A stretch of 64,000 nucleotides of DNA from Aliisedimentitalea scapharcae (GCF_045277565.1 NZ_CP123584.1:1240001-1304000); one strand, 5' to 3'; counted from the stretch's first letter, positions 24,127-33,348 are shown. Notes: generated by a model from the sequence alone, not told the origin. Numbers and translations: made by a program.

Positions 24127-24636
24127 ATGAGCATGAAACTCTCAACGAAACTGATGATGATTTGTGCCGGACTGGCGCTGTCGGCCTGTACCAATGCGGC
24201 GGGCTGGAACGATGATGATGGGGCCAATGCGGTGGATTTGAACCAGCCTGGATTGGTAAACGATATCACCAGCCCGGCCTATTTTCAGCAGGCCATCGGG
24301 GACAGGGTGCTGTTTGCCGTGGACCAATCCACTCTGAATGCAGAAGCGCAGACACTGTTGGCCGCGCAGGCACAATGGTTGATCGACAACCCGTCCTATA
24401 CGGCCACCATCGAAGGACATGCCGATGAGCAGGGTACGCGGGAATACAACCTTGCGCTTGGGGCTCGTCGCGCGAACGCGGCGCGCGAATATCTGGTGAC
24501 GCGCGGGGTTGCTGGCAATCGGGTCAAGACATTGTCGTACGGCAAGGAACGCCCGATCGAAATTTGCAGCGAAGAAAGCTGCTATTCCCGAAACCGTCGC
24601 GCGGTTACGGTTCTGGCTGCCGGTTTGACAGGATAA
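24127..24636 (+). CDS. pal: Peptidoglycan-associated lipoprotein Pal
   Basis: A 169-residue outer-membrane lipoprotein. The lipobox is LALSAC with lipidated Cys21. The OmpA-like domain binds diaminopimelate: IEGHADEQGTREYNLALG and RVKTLSYGKERP. Pal tethers the outer membrane to peptidoglycan and cycles with TolB during division. The start is ATG 24127 (a second ATG is two codons later); the frame is open upstream but that part overlaps tolB. It is 76 bp behind tolB and 4 bp before cpoB. Confidence 0.96.
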   Translation: MSMKLSTKLMMICAGLALSACTNAAGWNDDDGANAVDLNQPGLVNDITSPAYFQQAIGDRVLFAVDQSTLNAEAQTLLAAQAQWLIDNPSYTATIEGHADEQGTREYNLALGARRANAAREYLVTRGVAGNRVKTLSYGKERPIEICSEESCYSRNRRAVTVLAAGLTG

Positions 24637-24640
24637 GACC

Positions 24641-25465
24641 ATGCGCACACTCGCTTTGGCTGTGATTTTTTCGGTTTTTTCTGCCGGGACAGCGGTTCAG
24701 GCCCAGGATCAGCAGACACTGGCGGATATCCGCCAGGAGTTGACGGTGCTGCATGTGGAGATTCAGCGGCTCAAGCGGGAATTATCGACCACGGGTGCGC
24801 CATCGACCAATCTGTCCGGCACCAGCGTGCTGGAACGGGTCAATGCCATCGAAACCGAATTGCAACGCCTGACATCGCAGACCGAACAGTTGGATTATCG
24901 GATCAAGCGGGTGGTCGCTGATGGCACCAATCGGATCGGAGATCTGGAATTCCGTCTGGTCGAACTGGAAGGCGGAGACGTCAGCACGTTGGGGGAAACA
25001 TCAACCCTGGGGGGCGTCACTGACGCACCATCTGGGACGACGGTTGCACCACCGACGGGTGGCACCATAGGCGGCGAACTGGCCGTCGGAGAAAAAGCTG
25101 ATTTCGACGCGGCCCGTGCGGCCCTGGAAAACGGCGACTACCAGACGGCCGTTTCCGGTTTCGCGGCTTTTGATCAGGCCTATCCCGGCAGCCCCTTGGC
25201 GGCCACAGCGCATCTTTTGCGCGGGCAGGCGCTGGACGGTATTGGCGACACCCGCGAAGCGGCCCGCGCCTATCTGGCCAGTTTCACCCGCGATTCAACC
25301 GGAGCGACCGCGCCACAGGCTTTGGTCGAATTGGGGGCAGCCTTGGGACGGTTGGGACAAACCGAACAGGCCTGCGTGACTTTGGGGGAAGTGCGGGTCC
25401 GGTTCCCGGTGTCCGACGCGGTTGCAAAGGCTGACCAGGAATTGACCGCACTGGGCTGTTCTTGA
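24641..25465 (+). CDS. cpoB: Cell division coordinator CpoB (YbgF)
   Basis: A 274-residue periplasmic protein. It has a signal peptide (about 1-22, ending VQA), an N-terminal coiled coil (about 25-95, ELTVLHVEIQRLKREL), a Thr/Gly-rich linker at about 115-145 and a C-terminal TPR domain (FDAARAALENGDYQTAVSGF and later repeats). CpoB couples Tol-Pal with PBP1b during septation. The stop overlaps the tilS start by 4 nt. Confidence 0.93.
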   Translation: MRTLALAVIFSVFSAGTAVQAQDQQTLADIRQELTVLHVEIQRLKRELSTTGAPSTNLSGTSVLERVNAIETELQRLTSQTEQLDYRIKRVVADGTNRIGDLEFRLVELEGGDVSTLGETSTLGGVTDAPSGTTVAPPTGGTIGGELAVGEKADFDAARAALENGDYQTAVSGFAAFDQAYPGSPLAATAHLLRGQALDGIGDTREAARAYLASFTRDSTGATAPQALVELGAALGRLGQTEQACVTLGEVRVRFPVSDAVAKADQELTALGCS

Positions 25466-26715
25466 CCATCCCCGACGCCGATATCCTTTCGGCGGTCCGG
25501 GCGCAGTTCAAGGGCGTCCTGCCTGACCAGTTGGGCGTGGCGCTGTCGGGTGGCGGCGATTCAACGGCCCTGCTGCACATCCTGCATCAATGTCTGAAAC
25601 CCGAAGGCACGGTGATGTTTGCCGCGACCGTGAACCATGGTCTGCGCGAAGGTGCCGAAGCCGAAGCCCGCCAGGCGGCGGTTTTATGCGACTCTCTGGG
25701 GATCGAACATACGTTGTTGTATTGGCGGGGCTGGGATCTGCAGGGCAACTTGCAGGATCAGGCACGCCGTGCCCGGTATCGGTTGTTGACGGACTGGGCC
25801 AAGAGCAAAGGCATCCCGGTTTTGGCATTTGGTCACACTGCGGACGATCAGGCGGAAACGGTTCTGATGCGCATGGCGCGCGCGTCTGGTGTGACGGGTC
25901 TGTCTGGGATGCCGGTGCAACGGACCGTGGATGGCGTCACCGTGTTCCGGCCGTTGCTGGGGATCAGCCGAAAGATGCTGCGCCATTATCTGGAGCAACA
26001 CGACATTGGCTGGTCTGAGGATCCATCGAACGACGATCTGCGATTTGAACGGGTTCGCATTCGCAAGGCGATGGAGGTCCTGGAGCCCCTCGGTCTGACC
26101 GCCATGTCGATTTCGCAGGTGGCTGAAAACGTCAGCAAGGCGCGCGAGGCGCTGGATTGGTACACGTTCCTGGCGGCCCGCGACATGACCGTTGTCACCG
26201 CAGGCAGCCTCATGCTGGACATGCGCAAATTTCGGACCCTGCCGGTAGAAACTGCGCGGCGTCTGTTGGTGCGAACGATGAACTGGATCAGCGGTGCCGA
26301 CTACCCGCCACGCCGGACCGCGGTCGGCGATGCGCTCGAAGCGATTCGCGGCGGGCAATCGCTGACGTTGCATGGTTGCCGGGTTTTGAGCCGCGGAAAC
26401 CACAGTTGGATTTGTCGCGAATTGCAGGCCGTGCGCGATCTCGCGGTGCCGGCGGGCCTGAAATGGGACGGGCGTTGGCACCTGCATGGCGGGGATGTGA
26501 CAGGGTGCGAAATCCGCCCATTGGGCGAATTAGGGCTCCGAGAATGCAAGGAATGGCGTGAAACGGGCCTTCCACGTGAAGTTTTAATGGTGTCACCGGC
26601 CCTGTGGAAAGGCACCGAATTGGTCGCCGCACCCTTGGCTGGATGGGCCAACGGGTGGGATGCGCAACTGGACGGAGGGCACGAAGAGTTCTTTGCATCG
26701 CTTTTATCGCATTGA
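25462..26715 (+). CDS. tilS: tRNA(Ile)-lysidine synthetase
   Basis: A 417-residue N-type ATP pyrophosphatase. The PP-loop SGGGDS is at 29-34. TilS places lysidine at C34 of tRNA-Ile(CAU), changing its identity from Met to Ile. The N-terminal catalytic domain (to about 230) includes HTADDQAETVLMRMARASG and GWSEDPSNDD; the C-terminal part is divergent. The start is TTG 25462, overlapping the cpoB stop (TTGA), so translation is coupled. Position upstream of ftsH is conserved in many bacteria. Confidence 0.92.
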   Translation: MTIPDADILSAVRAQFKGVLPDQLGVALSGGGDSTALLHILHQCLKPEGTVMFAATVNHGLREGAEAEARQAAVLCDSLGIEHTLLYWRGWDLQGNLQDQARRARYRLLTDWAKSKGIPVLAFGHTADDQAETVLMRMARASGVTGLSGMPVQRTVDGVTVFRPLLGISRKMLRHYLEQHDIGWSEDPSNDDLRFERVRIRKAMEVLEPLGLTAMSISQVAENVSKAREALDWYTFLAARDMTVVTAGSLMLDMRKFRTLPVETARRLLVRTMNWISGADYPPRRTAVGDALEAIRGGQSLTLHGCRVLSRGNHSWICRELQAVRDLAVPAGLKWDGRWHLHGGDVTGCEIRPLGELGLRECKEWRETGLPREVLMVSPALWKGTELVAAPLAGWANGWDAQLDGGHEEFFASLLSH

Positions 26716-26793
26716 ACCTGCCCCAATCATCTCTATTTTAGTTGTCTGAGCCAAGCTGACTGTTGATCAGCCTCGAATTTGGGAGAGTTTCCT

Positions 26794-28707
26794 TTGGGCA
26801 ACGTACGAAATATCGCCTTCTGGGTTGTGTTGTTTCTGTTGATCCTTGCCTTGTTCAACCTGTTCAGCGGGTCGGGCAGCACATTGCAGAGCCGCGAAAT
26901 CACATACTCGGATTTTGTGAACTCGGTGAATGAAGGCGAAGTGACGCAGGTGACGCTGGACGGCGAACAGATCCGGTTCCGCGGATCCGATGGTCAGGAC
27001 TATGTCACGATCAAACCGGGAGACGCCGAAGTCACCGATCTGTTGATCGGAAAGAGCATTCCGATCCGCGCAGAAAAACAGCAGCAATCGGGGTTCCAGT
27101 CCTTCCTGGTCACCTTGTTGCCCTTCCTTCTGTTGATCGGTGTCTGGGTCTACTTCATGAACCGGATGCAAGGCGGCGGCAAAGGCGGTGCCATGGGCTT
27201 TGGTAAATCCAAGGCCAAGATGCTGACCGAAAAACATGGCCGCGTCACCTTTGACGATGTTGCCGGTATCGATGAAGCCAAGGAAGAGCTGGAAGAGATC
27301 GTAGAATTCTTGCGCAACCCGCAGAAATTCAGCCGCCTGGGCGGCAAGATCCCCAAGGGCGCATTGCTGGTTGGTCCTCCGGGTACGGGTAAGACGCTGC
27401 TGGCCCGCGCCATCGCAGGCGAGGCGGGTGTGCCGTTCTTCACCATTTCAGGGTCTGACTTTGTCGAAATGTTCGTGGGTGTCGGCGCGTCTCGTGTGCG
27501 CGACATGTTCGAACAGGCGAAAAAGAACGCGCCCTGCATCGTCTTCATCGACGAAATCGATGCCGTGGGTCGTCATCGTGGTGCCGGTTATGGCGGTGGC
27601 AACGACGAACGCGAACAGACGCTGAACCAGCTGCTGGTCGAAATGGACGGTTTTGAGGCCAACGAAGGCGTCATCATCCTGGCCGCGACCAACCGCAAGG
27701 ACGTGCTTGACCCTGCGCTGCTGCGTCCGGGCCGGTTCGACCGCAACGTCACCGTTGGCAACCCCGACATCAAGGGCCGCGAAAAGATTTTGGGCGTGCA
27801 TGCGCGCAAGACCCCGCTGGGCCCTGACGTCGATCTGCGCATCATCGCGCGTGGTACGCCGGGTTTTTCTGGTGCCGATCTGGCCAACCTGGTGAACGAA
27901 GCCGCTCTGATGGCTGCCCGTGTCGGTCGCCGCTTTGTCACTATGGAAGACTTTGAGCAGGCAAAGGACAAGGTGATGATGGGGGCCGAACGCCGGTCCA
28001 TGGTGCTGACACAGGACCAAAAGGAAAAAACCGCCTATCACGAAGCCGGTCATGCGGTTGTTGGTCTGAAGTTGCCTGAATGCGATCCGGTCTACAAGGC
28101 GACGATCATTCCGCGCGGCGGTGCCCTGGGGATGGTGGTCAGCCTGCCAGAGATGGACCGTCTAAACTATCAAAAGGCCGAATGTGAACAGAAACTGGCC
28201 ATGACCATGGCGGGCAAGGCGGCGGAAATCATCAAGTATGGTGAAGAAAACGTCTCGAACGGCCCTGCTGGTGACATCATGCAGGCCAGCCAACTGGCGC
28301 GGGCCATGGTGATGCGTTGGGGCATGTCGGACAAGGTCGGAAACATCGACTATGCCGAAGCGCACGATGGATACAGCGGCAATACTGCCGGTTTCTCCGT
28401 CTCGGCCCACACCAAGGAAATGATCGAGGAAGAGGTCAAAGGCTTTATCCAGAATGGATATGACCGTGCCTTTAAGATCCTGACCGATCATCACGACGAA
28501 TGGGAACGACTAGCCGAGGGCCTGTTGGAATATGAGACCCTGACCGGTGATGAAATCAAACGGGTGATGAAGGGTGAACCGCCTCACGAAAGTGACGATG
28601 AGGATGGGTCGGACGAGGGAAGCGCACCATCGGTGACGGCAATCCCGAAAACCAAACCCAAGAAATCTCCGCCCGAAGGCGGGATGGAACCAGAACCTAC
28701 GGCCTAA
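26794..28707 (+). CDS. ftsH: ATP-dependent zinc metalloprotease FtsH
   Basis: A 637-residue membrane AAA protease. Two N-terminal membrane helices (about 6-26 and 105-125) flank a periplasmic domain. Walker A GPPGTGKT is at 194-201, Walker B CIVFIDEID near 250, SRH ALLRPGRFDR near 310, and the zinc site HEAGH at 416-420. FtsH degrades misfolded membrane proteins and regulators. I chose TTG 26794, giving MGNVRNIAFW and a GGGAGAG site 6 nt upstream; another in-frame TTG at 26779 lies before that site. A possible promoter (TTGAAC 26712, TATTTT 26734) sits upstream. A strong terminator follows. Confidence 0.95.
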   Translation: MGNVRNIAFWVVLFLLILALFNLFSGSGSTLQSREITYSDFVNSVNEGEVTQVTLDGEQIRFRGSDGQDYVTIKPGDAEVTDLLIGKSIPIRAEKQQQSGFQSFLVTLLPFLLLIGVWVYFMNRMQGGGKGGAMGFGKSKAKMLTEKHGRVTFDDVAGIDEAKEELEEIVEFLRNPQKFSRLGGKIPKGALLVGPPGTGKTLLARAIAGEAGVPFFTISGSDFVEMFVGVGASRVRDMFEQAKKNAPCIVFIDEIDAVGRHRGAGYGGGNDEREQTLNQLLVEMDGFEANEGVIILAATNRKDVLDPALLRPGRFDRNVTVGNPDIKGREKILGVHARKTPLGPDVDLRIIARGTPGFSGADLANLVNEAALMAARVGRRFVTMEDFEQAKDKVMMGAERRSMVLTQDQKEKTAYHEAGHAVVGLKLPECDPVYKATIIPRGGALGMVVSLPEMDRLNYQKAECEQKLAMTMAGKAAEIIKYGEENVSNGPAGDIMQASQLARAMVMRWGMSDKVGNIDYAEAHDGYSGNTAGFSVSAHTKEMIEEEVKGFIQNGYDRAFKILTDHHDEWERLAEGLLEYETLTGDEIKRVMKGEPPHESDDEDGSDEGSAPSVTAIPKTKPKKSPPEGGMEPEPTA

Positions 28708-28726
28708 GCTGCCTCAGTGAAGGACC

Positions 28727-28762
28727 AAGGCCCGGAGACTCCATGTCGCCGGGCCTTTTTTT
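28727..28762 (+). terminator. Rho-independent terminator of ftsH
   Basis: Stem AAGGCCCGG (28727-28735) with CCGGGCCTT (28749-28757), running into T7 at 28756-28762. It is 20 bp after the ftsH stop. Confidence 0.85.
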
Positions 28763-28842
28763 GTGATTGTAGCTGCAGTTTGCCGCGGACAGGTCTGTCT
28801 GGATGGAACGAGCTGTGGCAAAGGTGAACGGAGGACACAGCC

Positions 28843-29418
28843 ATGCCCACATTGATCGAAACCGAATACACCGGTGAAATTGTCTGGCTGGGCCACGTGG
28901 CGCAAGGGGAAAGCCTTCGCTCCGTGCCGCGCGACAGTCTGACGTTGGGCTTTGACGGCGTCGCGCGCGAACAGCACGAGGGCTTGACAGCACCGTCCTG
29001 TGTGCGGGTGCGAAACCTGCACCCCGAAGGCACCAAAATTGCCAATGTTCGGCAATTGTCGATTCTGTCCCAGGAGGAATTGGACGTCATTGCCGCCGAG
29101 ATGGAGATGGAAACATTGGACCCGTCGTATTTGGGGGCCACAATGGTGGTGCGCGGAATTCCCGATTTCACCCATATTCCGCCGTCCTCACGTTTGCAGG
29201 GCCCGGATGGCTGTACGCTGGTGGCGGATATGGAAAACCGTCCCTGCATCTTTCCAGGCCGCGAAGTTGAGGCCGACTCGCCCGGGCATGGGCCAAAATT
29301 CAAACCCGCAGCGACGGGTCGGCGAGGAATCACCGCCTGGGTACAACGTCCTGGGGCGTTGAAACGGGGGGACAAGATCCGGCTTTTTGTTCCGGACCAA
29401 CGCGCCTGGGCCCCCTGA
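28843..29418 (+). CDS. MOSC domain-containing protein
   Basis: A 191-residue protein resembling stand-alone MOSC proteins (YiiM/MOSC family). Seen are LTLGFDGVAREQHEGLT near 27-43, RQLSILSQEELDVIAAEM near 68-85, a central PSYLGATMVVRGIPDFTHIPPSSRL, and the C-terminal ENRPC with GVEAW-like GITAWV. MOSC domains bind molybdopterin or sulfur cargo through a conserved Cys, here probably the Cys in NRPC (about residue 132). The substrate is unknown. It is transcribed alone, behind the ftsH terminator. Confidence 0.8.
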   Translation: MPTLIETEYTGEIVWLGHVAQGESLRSVPRDSLTLGFDGVAREQHEGLTAPSCVRVRNLHPEGTKIANVRQLSILSQEELDVIAAEMEMETLDPSYLGATMVVRGIPDFTHIPPSSRLQGPDGCTLVADMENRPCIFPGREVEADSPGHGPKFKPAATGRRGITAWVQRPGALKRGDKIRLFVPDQRAWAP

Positions 29419-29430
29419 ACCCCTCTCAGG

Positions 29431-29553
29431 TTTCCGATCTGAAACAGCATCTGACCACTACGCCGCTTCACGGCGTAGAAATGTCGGAAATCACGCGCTT
29501 GCGACACGCAATGGCGGATACACACTGGGCCAGTGTCGGCAATGGTATGCCGA
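29431..29553 (+). ncRNA. Structured leader upstream of fhs
   Basis: TTTCCGA (29431-29437) pairs with TCGGAAA (29484-29490), enclosing a perfect 8-bp hairpin, CTACGCCG/CGGCGTAG (29458-29478). Two more pairings follow: CGACAC (29502-29507) with GTGTCG (29533-29538), enclosing ACACTG/CAGTGT (29522-29536), and TCGGCA/TGCCGA (29536-29553), which competes with the previous one. Nested and mutually exclusive stems suggest a regulatory RNA, but I cannot match a known riboswitch class. Confidence 0.4.
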
Positions 29554-29587
29554 AATTCCGTCAACACGACAGATCAGGGATCTACCC

Positions 29588-31264
29588 ATGAGCTATAAGA
29601 GCGACATTGAGATTGCGCGCGAGGCGCAGAAGAAGCCTATTCAGGAGATTGGTTTAAAGATCGGGATTGGGCATGAGGATTTGTTGCCTTATGGTCATGA
29701 CAAGGCGAAGGTATCGCAGTCTTTCATCAACTCTGTTCAGGGCAATGATGATGGCAAGCTGATCCTGGTGACGGCGATCAACCCGACGCCTGCGGGCGAG
29801 GGCAAGACCACGACGACAGTTGGTCTGGGTGATGGTCTGAACAAGATCGGCAAGAACGCGATGATCTGTATTCGCGAGGCGTCCCTGGGTCCGAACTTTG
29901 GCATGAAGGGTGGTGCCGCAGGCGGTGGTTACGCTCAGGTTGTGCCGATGGAGGAGATGAACCTCCACTTTACCGGTGACTTCCACGCGATCACCTCGGC
30001 GCATTCTCTGCTGTCGGCGATGATCGACAACCACATCTATTGGGGCAACGAATGCGATATCGACACCCGTCGCGTCGCATGGCGTCGTGTTGTCGACATG
30101 AACGACCGCGCCCTGCGGGTGATCACCGCGTCTTTGGGCGGCGTGTCCAACGGGTTCCCGCGCGAAGCCGGTTTTGACATCACTGTTGCGTCCGAAGTCA
30201 TGGCGATCCTGTGCCTGGCCAACGACCTGAAAGACCTGGAAAAGCGTCTGGGCGACATCATCGTTGCCTATCGTCGTGACAAGACCCCGGTTTACTGCCG
30301 CGACATCAAGGCCGAAGGCGCGATGACCGTTCTGCTCAAGGACGCGATGCAGCCGAACCTGGTGCAGACCCTGGAAAACAACCCGGCGTTTGTACACGGC
30401 GGCCCGTTCGCCAACATCGCCCATGGCTGTAACTCGGTCATTGCCACCAAGACGGCGCTGAAAATCAGCGACTATGTGGTGACCGAAGCCGGTTTTGGTG
30501 CTGATCTGGGTGCTGAAAAGTTCATGAACATCAAATGCCGCAAGGCAGGCATCGCACCGTCCGCGGTTGTGCTGGTTGCCACCGTGCGCGCGATGAAGAT
30601 GAACGGCGGCGTGGCCAAGGCCGATCTGGGCGCTGAAAACGTCGAGGCCGTGAACGCGGGCTGTGCCAACCTGGGCCGTCACATCGAGAACATCAAATCC
30701 TTTGGTGTGCCGGTTGTGGTTGCGATCAACCATTTTGTCACCGACACCGATGCCGAAGTTGCTGCGGTCAAAGCCTATGCCGAAACCCATGGTGTCGAGG
30801 CGGTTCTGTCGCGTCACTGGGAGCTGGGGTCCGAAGGGTCTGCTGATCTGGCGCGCAAAGTTGTTGAAATCGTTGATGCGGGTCAGGCCAATTTTGCCCC
30901 GATCTATCCCGATGAGATGTCTTTGTTCGACAAGATCGACACCATCGCCAAGCGGATCTACCGCGCGGACGAAGTGCTGGCCGACAACAAGATCCGCAAC
31001 CAGCTGAAGGAATGGGAAGACGCAGGATACGGCAATCTGCCGGTCTGCATGGCGAAAACCCAATATTCCTTCTCGACGGATCCGAGCTTGCGCGGTGCGC
31101 CAGTGGGCCATTCGGTTCCGGTGCGCGAAGTGCGCCTGAGCGCGGGTGCGGGCTTTATCGTTGCGGTCTGTGGTGAGATCATGACGATGCCGGGTCTGCC
31201 GCGCAAACCGGCGTCCGAAAGCATCCGCTTGAACGACGACGGCCAGATCGAAGGCTTGTTCTAA
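29588..31264 (+). CDS. fhs: Formate--tetrahydrofolate ligase
   Basis: A 558-residue enzyme (EC 6.3.4.3) that makes 10-formyl-THF from formate, THF and ATP. The P-loop-like ATP site NPTPAGEGKTTTTVGLGDGL is at about 65-84; TEAGFGADLGAEKFMNIKCR and the C-terminal PGLPRKPASE are family landmarks. The start is ATG 29588; the frame is open upstream through the leader. With folD (31.8 kb) it completes reversible C1-folate flow, which roseobacters use for methyl groups from DMSP, methylamines or choline. A terminator follows, so fhs and folD are separate units. Confidence 0.96.
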   Translation: MSYKSDIEIAREAQKKPIQEIGLKIGIGHEDLLPYGHDKAKVSQSFINSVQGNDDGKLILVTAINPTPAGEGKTTTTVGLGDGLNKIGKNAMICIREASLGPNFGMKGGAAGGGYAQVVPMEEMNLHFTGDFHAITSAHSLLSAMIDNHIYWGNECDIDTRRVAWRRVVDMNDRALRVITASLGGVSNGFPREAGFDITVASEVMAILCLANDLKDLEKRLGDIIVAYRRDKTPVYCRDIKAEGAMTVLLKDAMQPNLVQTLENNPAFVHGGPFANIAHGCNSVIATKTALKISDYVVTEAGFGADLGAEKFMNIKCRKAGIAPSAVVLVATVRAMKMNGGVAKADLGAENVEAVNAGCANLGRHIENIKSFGVPVVVAINHFVTDTDAEVAAVKAYAETHGVEAVLSRHWELGSEGSADLARKVVEIVDAGQANFAPIYPDEMSLFDKIDTIAKRIYRADEVLADNKIRNQLKEWEDAGYGNLPVCMAKTQYSFSTDPSLRGAPVGHSVPVREVRLSAGAGFIVAVCGEIMTMPGLPRKPASESIRLNDDGQIEGLF

Positions 31265-31286
31265 GACGGAAATTGCGACATTCAGC

Positions 31287-31309
31287 GGCCCGGGGAAACC
31301 CGGGCCTTT
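31287..31309 (+). terminator. Terminator of fhs
   Basis: Stem GGCCCGGG (31287-31294), loop GAAA, CCCGGGCC (31299-31306), then TTT. It is 22 bp after the fhs stop. Confidence 0.75.
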
Positions 31310-31417
31310 CTGAGTTTTACCCTATGTTTGGGGGCGCAGTGCACATCGGATTGCGCCACCACAAAGACCGGCCCGTTCCCCTTCTGTTAAGACGAAGCAA
31401 ATTCTGGGGCCGGGGCT

Positions 31418-31756
31418 ATGACAACCATGACGACGATGACGACATCAAAACTGCCACAGGCCAGACCACCCCAGGAGTGTGCCGACATGGGTGCCTTGCG
31501 GGCGCAGATTGACCGGTTGGATGGCGATTTGATCGCGATGCTGGCGCTGCGGGCGGGCTATATTGACCGGGCGATTGCGCTCAAGTCCGACAATGGCTGG
31601 CCTGCGCGTATTCCGGATCGGGTCGAGGAAGTGGTCGCCAATGCCCGCGCCGCGGCAGAGACCAAAGGTCTGGACCCGGATCTGGTCGAAGATCTGTGGC
31701 GGCGGCTGGTGGAGTGGTCGATTGCCCGCGAAGCGCAGGTGATCCGGGAAGTCTGA
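31418..31756 (+). CDS. Chorismate mutase type II domain protein
   Basis: A 112-residue protein. From residue 24 it shows the AroQ/PchB helical fold: MGALRAQIDRLDGDLIAMLA, RAGYIDRAIALKSDN, RIPDRVEEVVANARAAAETKGL and DLVEDLWRRLVEWSIAREAQVIRE. Such proteins isomerise chorismate to prephenate; a PchB-like isochorismate pyruvate-lyase is possible. The N terminus is MTTMTTMTTSK, from a 9-bp tandem repeat with three in-frame ATGs, so the true start may be 31418, 31427 or 31436. It sits 57 bp upstream of folD and probably shares its transcript. Confidence 0.82.
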   Translation: MTTMTTMTTSKLPQARPPQECADMGALRAQIDRLDGDLIAMLALRAGYIDRAIALKSDNGWPARIPDRVEEVVANARAAAETKGLDPDLVEDLWRRLVEWSIAREAQVIREV

Positions 31757-31812
31757 AGGATACGAGATTAGGCGGATCTTTACCTGTCCGCTGCACAAAG
31801 GAAGAGAGAGCA

Positions 31813-32730
31813 ATGGCTGCAAATATCATTGATGGGAAGGCCTTCGCGGCCACCGTACGGGAAAAAGTGGCGGGCCACGTGTCGCGCCTGAAGGAAGAAC
31901 ACGGGATCACGCCGGGCCTGGCGGTTGTGCTGGTGGGTGAAGATCCGGCCAGCCAGGTCTATGTGCGCTCGAAGGGCAAGATGACCGTCGAGGTCGGCAT
32001 GAATTCGATCGAGCACAAGCTGGACGCGGACACATCAGAGGCGGATCTGCTGGCGTTGGTGGATCAGCTGAACAATGACCCGGCGATCCACGGCATCCTG
32101 GTGCAGCTGCCGCTGCCCAAGCATCTGAACGAAGACCTGGTGATCAATTCGATCAGCCCGGCCAAGGATGTGGACGGGTTCCACATCTCGAACGTGGGCC
32201 TGTTGGGCACCGGTCAGAAATCGATGGTGCCCTGCACGCCGCTGGGCTCGTTGATGATGCTGCGCGACTATCACGGCAGCCTGTCGGGCATGAACGCGGT
32301 TGTGATCGGGCGCTCGAACATCGTCGGCAAACCAATGGCGCAGCTGCTGCTGGGTGACAGCTGTACGGTGACCATCGCGCACAGCCGCACCAAGGATCTG
32401 CCGGACGTGGTGCGCGGTGCCGATATCGTGGTCGCCGCCGTGGGCCGTCCCGAAATGGTACAGGGCGACTGGATCAAGGAAGGTGCCACCGTGATCGACG
32501 TGGGCATCAACCGCATCCCGGCACCGGAAAAGGGTGCCAATGAAGACGGAAGCCCCAAGATGAAGCTGGTCGGCGACGTGGATTACGCCTCGGCAGCACA
32601 GCGCGCCGGTGCCATCACCCCGGTCCCCGGCGGCGTTGGCCCCATGACCATCGCCTGCCTGCTGGCCAACACCGTCACAGCCGCCTGCCGCGCCAACAAC
32701 CTGCCCGAACCAGAAGGCCTCACAGCCTGA
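31813..32730 (+). CDS. folD: Methylenetetrahydrofolate dehydrogenase/cyclohydrolase FolD
   Basis: A 305-residue bifunctional enzyme oxidising 5,10-methylene-THF to 10-formyl-THF through methenyl-THF, with NADP+. The signature VGEDPASQVYVRSKGK covers about 41-56 with catalytic Tyr50 and Lys54; the NADP-binding part has VVIGRSNIVGKPMAQLL, and PVPGGVGPMT lies near the C terminus. The start is ATG 31813 behind GAAGAGAGAG. Codon use is strongly optimised, as in highly expressed genes. It pairs functionally with fhs. Confidence 0.96.
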   Translation: MAANIIDGKAFAATVREKVAGHVSRLKEEHGITPGLAVVLVGEDPASQVYVRSKGKMTVEVGMNSIEHKLDADTSEADLLALVDQLNNDPAIHGILVQLPLPKHLNEDLVINSISPAKDVDGFHISNVGLLGTGQKSMVPCTPLGSLMMLRDYHGSLSGMNAVVIGRSNIVGKPMAQLLLGDSCTVTIAHSRTKDLPDVVRGADIVVAAVGRPEMVQGDWIKEGATVIDVGINRIPAPEKGANEDGSPKMKLVGDVDYASAAQRAGAITPVPGGVGPMTIACLLANTVTAACRANNLPEPEGLTA

Positions 32731-32752
32731 TCCGCGGAAAACCAACAAACAA

Positions 32753-32793
32753 ACCAACAAAGGCGGCCCACCTAAAGGGCCGCCTTTGTTGGT
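32753..32793. terminator. Bidirectional terminator between folD and the thioesterase gene
   Basis: A perfect 17-bp stem: ACCAACAAAGGCGGCCC (32753-32769) with its complement (32777-32793) and a 7-nt loop. It separates two convergent genes. The T runs on each side are interrupted, but the stem is very stable. Confidence 0.75.
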
Positions 32794-32833
32794 TCTTCGG
32801 GGAGTAGACGCAAAACTGGAGAATTGGGGGTAA

Positions 32834-33247
32834 TCAGACCGGAATCATCGTGCCCTGCAACACGGCGATCAAAACCTCCCGATCCCCGGTACGGGCAAAC
32901 ACGTCGGCCGACACGACAACAAGACGACGACCGCGTTTGAGAACTTTTCCTCGCGCGACCAGCCTGTCGCCTTGCCCCGACGCGAGCAGATTGATCTTGA
33001 TCTCTGCCGTCATTACCTCGCTGTCTTCTTCCATCACCGAGAGCGCTGCATAGCCTGCGGCAGTGTCCCCCAGGGCGAAAGTCAGGGCCGCATGAGCGAC
33101 TCCGTGTTGTTGACGACTGCTCTCCAGAATGGGAGCTGACAAGGTGACAACGCCCTTTTCAATCATGTCGATTTCAACACCCAGAGTTTGCATCATACTT
33201 TGTTTTTGAAAACTCTGCCGGATTCTGGATTCTATTGTTTCGGACAT
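32834..33247 (-). CDS. PaaI-family thioesterase
   Basis: A 137-residue hot-dog protein of the PaaI/YdiI type. The signature QQHGVAHAALTFALGDTAAG is at about 46-65, with HG and the catalytic acid Asp61. PaaI-like enzymes hydrolyse aryl- or acyl-CoA esters. There is no adjacent phenylacetate or fatty-acid gene, so the substrate is open. Start is ATG 33247. It is divergent from the LytTR gene, with 101 bp between starts. Confidence 0.85.
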   Translation of the reverse strand: MSETIESRIRQSFQKQSMMQTLGVEIDMIEKGVVTLSAPILESSRQQHGVAHAALTFALGDTAAGYAALSVMEEDSEVMTAEIKINLLASGQGDRLVARGKVLKRGRRLVVVSADVFARTGDREVLIAVLQGTMIPV

Positions 33248-33348
33248 TCCATCGCACGCATTCTGTTAAGTTTACTGGATGTTTACAGGCTTTTGCGATC
33301 TGTTGTAATCAATAATGGGAATTGTTGTTTTTGATTGCCTAGTTAGAC

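Noticed and set aside
26712..26739. Heat-shock sigma-32 promoter for ftsH
   Set aside because: TTGAAC and TATTTT are close to both sigma-70 and RpoH patterns; sequence alone cannot separate them, so it was left as a note.
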